Source: Anaerolineae bacterium CG2_30_64_16 (GTDB lineage: Bacteria; Chloroflexota; Anaerolineae; CG2-30-64-16). Taken from it: 24,325 nt of DNA. The translations under genes were made by a program, and so were the position numbers. The number at the start of each line of letters is the position of its first letter. Position 1 is the stretch's first letter. Positions 22,158 to 24,325 of the stretch are shown here, one piece after another. The DNA is taken from NCBI GenBank assembly GCA_001871755.1, contig MNXL01000211.1:1-24325 (forward strand), given 5' to 3'. Under the pieces are notes generated by a model. That model saw only the letters and a list, made by a program, of their open reading frames with translations. It was not told the origin of the DNA and searched no databases.

Positions 22158-22216
22158 GGACATCGCAATGGCGGGGGGCGATCTCCCGCCTGACTCCCTT
22201 TGCTGATGGGACTTGG

Positions 22217-22243
22217 GGGGCTTCCGTGGAAGCCCCTTTTCTT
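22217..22243 (+). terminator. Rho-independent terminator of hppA
   Basis: GGGGCTTC (22217-22224), loop CGTG, GAAGCCCC (22229-22236), then TTTTCTT. A second GC hairpin (GGCGGG/CCCGCC at 22170-22190) lies between the stop and this one. Confidence 0.92.
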
Positions 22244-22495
22244 ATCCTCGCAAAGCGCTGGCAGGGTCGAACCAGCGCGAGTTGAACCAGTACAGCCCAT
22301 GCCCCTGGTCCCAGCGTTGGCCGGTGAAGCGATAATTCGTCTTCTGCCCGGAGGTGATGTAACGCGTGTCGCCGTAGGGCTTGTAACGCAGCTCGGTGAC
22401 CCGATTGCCGCTGCTGTCCAGGGTGAGATTCGTGCTGCCGAGGGCTCTCCTGAGTGCAGGCGATTCTCTGCATCACAAACGAGCGTGATGTCCAC
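22242..22495 (-). pseudogene. RHS core-domain fragment with internal deletion
   Basis: Read leftward, LVCDAENRL (like the YDAENRL of YD repeats) is followed almost at once, in another frame, by LGSTNLTLDSSGNRVTELRY, KPYGDTRY, NYRFTGQRWDQGHGLYWFNS and RWFDPASALRG, then a TAA at 22244-22242. In intact RHS proteins about 100 residues separate these two parts and the core continues to LGRF...DP.G, so both an internal deletion with frameshift and a 3' truncation are indicated. It is not expected to make a functional product. The C-terminal stop overlaps the hppA terminator. Confidence 0.8.
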
Positions 22496-22560
22496 GCCCC
22501 ATGTTCAAGCGACAATTGGAAATGCCCATAGCGAGAGACCAGCACCCGGCGCACAGGGGT

Positions 22561-22675
22561 CTGGATCACGAAAGCGCGAAGGTCCACGAAGGTCACAAAG
22601 CGCGAAGACCCCCGCTACCCTTGTTGGCCTTCGCGCTCCGTGTGCTTCGCGTCACTGCGCGGCTTCGTGATCCAG
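22561..22675. repeat. 115-bp hairpin element between RHS fragments
   Basis: CTGGATCACGAA (22561-22572) and TTCGTGATCCAG (22664-22675) are perfect inverted repeats. The interior has CACGAAGGTCAC-like and CTTCGCG-like strings that also partly pair (GCGCGAAG with CTTCGCGC). It looks like a non-autonomous hairpin repeat that landed in, or bridges, decayed RHS sequence. Confidence 0.7.
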
Positions 22676-22943
22676 GGGGCCCGACGGCCCACAGCTCCAG
22701 CTCCTGGAATTCAGCGATGCCCTCGCGGGTCGCCACCCCCACGCGGCTGCCGGTGAGCCGCGGGCTGCTGCCCCGTTGCCAGGCGATCTTCTCCTGGCCG
22801 TCGGCATACAGCGTCACTTTGCTCAGGCCGACCACCAAGTCCAACTGGTACCAGTGATCCGGTTGCAGGCTGCCGTCCGTCACCGCCGGGACCAGGTCGC
22901 TCTCCACGCCGTCCTGCACCACCTTGAGCACCCACCGCACTCT
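22676..22943 (-). pseudogene. LamG-like domain fragment from an RHS-type protein
   Basis: Read leftward the frame gives VLKVVQDGVESDLVPAV, DGSLQPDHWYQLDLVVGL, VTLYADGQEKIAWQ and GVATREGIAEFQELELWAV, a beta-sandwich (concanavalin/LamG-like) pattern with the usual W-Y-x-L-x-L strand. There is no credible start or continuation: the frame runs into the 115-bp hairpin element and upstream sequence loses similarity. I recall such domains in front of YD repeats in Chloroflexota RHS proteins, so this is probably a displaced piece of one. Confidence 0.6.
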
Positions 22944-23082
22944 CGCGCTCCTCCTTGGACGCTATACTGTTGTGGACCCAAGAGGAAGGTGAGAAGTTTC
23001 GGTCCGCCGAATCTGCCTCGTCTTTCATATCTTGCATGTGTTCGTGCGGAATTTGTGCTAGTTTCCAAGATATGACCAGGCA

Positions 23083-23466
23083 CTAACGACGTCGCGAGCC
23101 CCGCCAGATCTTGAAGCGACCGTATAACCAGAAGATGGCAGCAACGTATCCTATCGTTCCGAGATGAAGCCAGACAGCATCCTCAAAGCTAAGCGAAAGA
23201 CAGGAGCGCATAGTGTAGCCGGTGACTGGCAGTACCGTGCAAATGCCAGTCCTCAAACCGGCAGCCACCACAGAGACGCCGGCCAGGGCCAACCAGAAGG
23301 CCAAGTCGTACCGCCAGGTCACAGGATGGTTTACGAACCATAATCGGGCCGCCAAGTAGACACCGATGCAGATGCCGGCGAAGGCCCCCGCATATGGGCT
23401 TATGGTAGTGGCAAGAGTCTGGATCACACATGTGACAAGCAGAGGTAGCCAGGCATGTCTGTTCAT
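23083..23466 (-). CDS. Small four-helix membrane protein, candidate immunity protein
   Basis: A 127-residue protein with four hydrophobic segments at about residues 5-22, 25-44, 53-71 and 97-115, and a strongly basic C-terminus (FKIWRGSRRR), which suggests that the end stays in the cytoplasm. I do not recognise a family. Its ATG at 23466 overlaps the stop of the upstream rhs gene as ATGA, so it is translated with it. In polymorphic toxin loci the gene directly after the toxin tip is usually its immunity gene, and membrane immunity proteins tend to guard against envelope-targeting toxins. That assignment rests on position only. A gap of about 140 bp with no gene follows. Confidence 0.7.
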   Translation of the reverse strand: MNRHAWLPLLVTCVIQTLATTISPYAGAFAGICIGVYLAARLWFVNHPVTWRYDLAFWLALAGVSVVAAGLRTGICTVLPVTGYTMRSCLSLSFEDAVWLHLGTIGYVAAIFWLYGRFKIWRGSRRR

Positions 23467-24325
23467 GGTCCGGTCTGCTCCTCGACCACTGTGACCAGAC
23501 CCTGCTGGATGGCCTCCAGTAGTACACTCTCCGTAAACTCGTAACCGCCCTGGACGGCGCTGCGTATCAGCCTTTCGAAAGTGCCGGCGTCAGTCACAAT
23601 GATGCGACCTTCCATGCGGAACGTCCACTTTCCAGGCTGATCTAGTGTTTTCTCCCAGCGAATCATTGGAACTTCGCCGCGGCGAGTTATCGTGTCTGCC
23701 GCTTCAGAGAGGAGACCTGTGGATCTGAACAGCTTGCCCAGGCCAGTCCCCACCAAGCCAGTTGCCATGCCAGATCCTGCGTCTATGGCTGCGCTTTCCA
23801 GGTCAAGAAAGCCGAGATCGCGAGCTTCTTGCAAGATTGACCCTTGCGGGTTCTGCCCCAGATAATGCTCCAGGGTAGCTTGCGTGATCGCGCTGGCTTG
23901 CCCCCCCGCCGCACTTCCAAGCCCACCGAGCAGTGTCAAGCCAAGTACTGATGCACCAGCAGGTGCCAGGCCCAGAGTAGCACCAGCGACAAATCCTCCT
24001 GCGGCTGCACCGGCCGTCTCAGCCCAGTTGACATCTTGGATGTTCTTGTGATCAATCACCAATTGCTTGACTAAATCCACACCGCCGCCGACCACGCCAC
24101 CTACTGCTCCGGTAATTAGAAGCGGGATTACCGCGAAGTGCCCCGAGGAATCGGTATATTTGAGCGGATTGTTCAGGGTGTAGGAGTACCTGTTCAAACT
24201 CTGCGGATTCCCCGGCTGCGGCACGATGCTATCCGGCGAAAGGAACCGCCCCAACGCGGGGTCGAAGAAACGCGCGCCGTAGTACATCAGCCCGGTGCTG
24301 GCGTCCCGCGTCTGACCGCCGTGGT
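23463..24325 (-). CDS. RHS repeat-associated protein, C-terminal part (partial)
   Basis: The gene enters from beyond the window; 286 codons are visible. It opens with the RHS core end: GGQTRDASTGLMYYGARFFD, PALGRFLSPDSIVPQPGNPQ, SLNRYSYTLNNPLKYTDSSGH. After this boundary comes a Gly/Ala-rich hydrophobic stretch (VGGVVGGGVDLV, AGAAAGGFVAGATLGLAPAG), common between core and tip, and then a variable C-terminal tip of about 90 residues (from about LLSEAADTITRRGE to VVEEQTGP). The tip matches no nuclease, deaminase or ADP-ribosyltransferase motif that I know and has no Cys or His. It could be a new toxin type or an inert end. It is coupled to the downstream membrane protein gene. Confidence 0.88.
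   Translation of the reverse strand, partial: HGGQTRDASTGLMYYGARFFDPALGRFLSPDSIVPQPGNPQSLNRYSYTLNNPLKYTDSSGHFAVIPLLITGAVGGVVGGGVDLVKQLVIDHKNIQDVNWAETAGAAAGGFVAGATLGLAPAGASVLGLTLLGGLGSAAGGQASAITQATLEHYLGQNPQGSILQEARDLGFLDLESAAIDAGSGMATGLVGTGLGKLFRSTGLLSEAADTITRRGEVPMIRWEKTLDQPGKWTFRMEGRIIVTDAGTFERLIRSAVQGGYEFTESVLLEAIQQGLVTVVEEQTGP

Noticed and set aside
23026..23074. 9-bp inverted repeat (CATATCTTG/CAAGATATG) as terminator of the membrane protein gene
   Set aside because: The loop is 31 nt and there is no U-run, so it is too weak to call.

Overview
The window is GC-rich bacterial chromosome that looks like Chloroflexota, probably an Anaerolineae-like lineage. This is inferred from gene style and gene order, not from a marker search. 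Supporting points are GTG and TTG starts alongside ATG, a lipoprotein-type YidC, a K+-independent H+-pumping pyrophosphatase, and many dispersed intergenic repeats. No rRNA, tRNA, CRISPR array or intact insertion sequence was recognised.

Layout. (1) 1-2325: a Gfo/Idh/MocA oxidoreductase converges on a two-gene unit, a double Lrp/AsnC-type ligand domain protein coupled to a GNAT acetyltransferase. (2) 2326-2844: a divergent regulatory region crowded with small inverted-repeat elements. (3) 2845-7720: a plus-strand run of phoU, a long coiled-coil protein, selB, and an AbiEii-type nucleotidyltransferase carrying an extra helical N-terminal domain. (4) 7704-15327: a minus-strand block with an origin-proximal character, reading rpmH-rnpA-yidD-yidC-khpB, then a PfkB-type sugar kinase with its own promoter, then parA-parB and a YtcJ-like amidohydrolase. 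Neither dnaA nor a parS site was seen. (5) 15329-19687: minus-strand rnd (RNase D), DUF951, an MFS exporter and a NIF3-family protein, with low-complexity tandem repeats before the MFS gene. (6) 19736-22243: an isolated hppA gene with a textbook promoter and terminator. (7) 22242-24325: a minus-strand RHS/YD-repeat region, with the 3' end of an rhs gene, a translationally coupled four-helix membrane protein (candidate immunity protein), and two broken RHS-type fragments separated by a hairpin element.

Working together. rpmH to khpB makes the ribosomal protein L34, RNase P protein, membrane insertase and KH/R3H RNA-binding set; parAB serves chromosome segregation; SelB implies that the organism decodes UGA as selenocysteine. 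The most interesting non-gene signals are a promoter-plus-leader cassette of about 90 nt shared by the sugar kinase and rnd (its promoter core recurs before phoU), a hairpin-bearing 59-bp repeat present before two different genes, and an intergenic-type repeat inserted in frame into the amidohydrolase.
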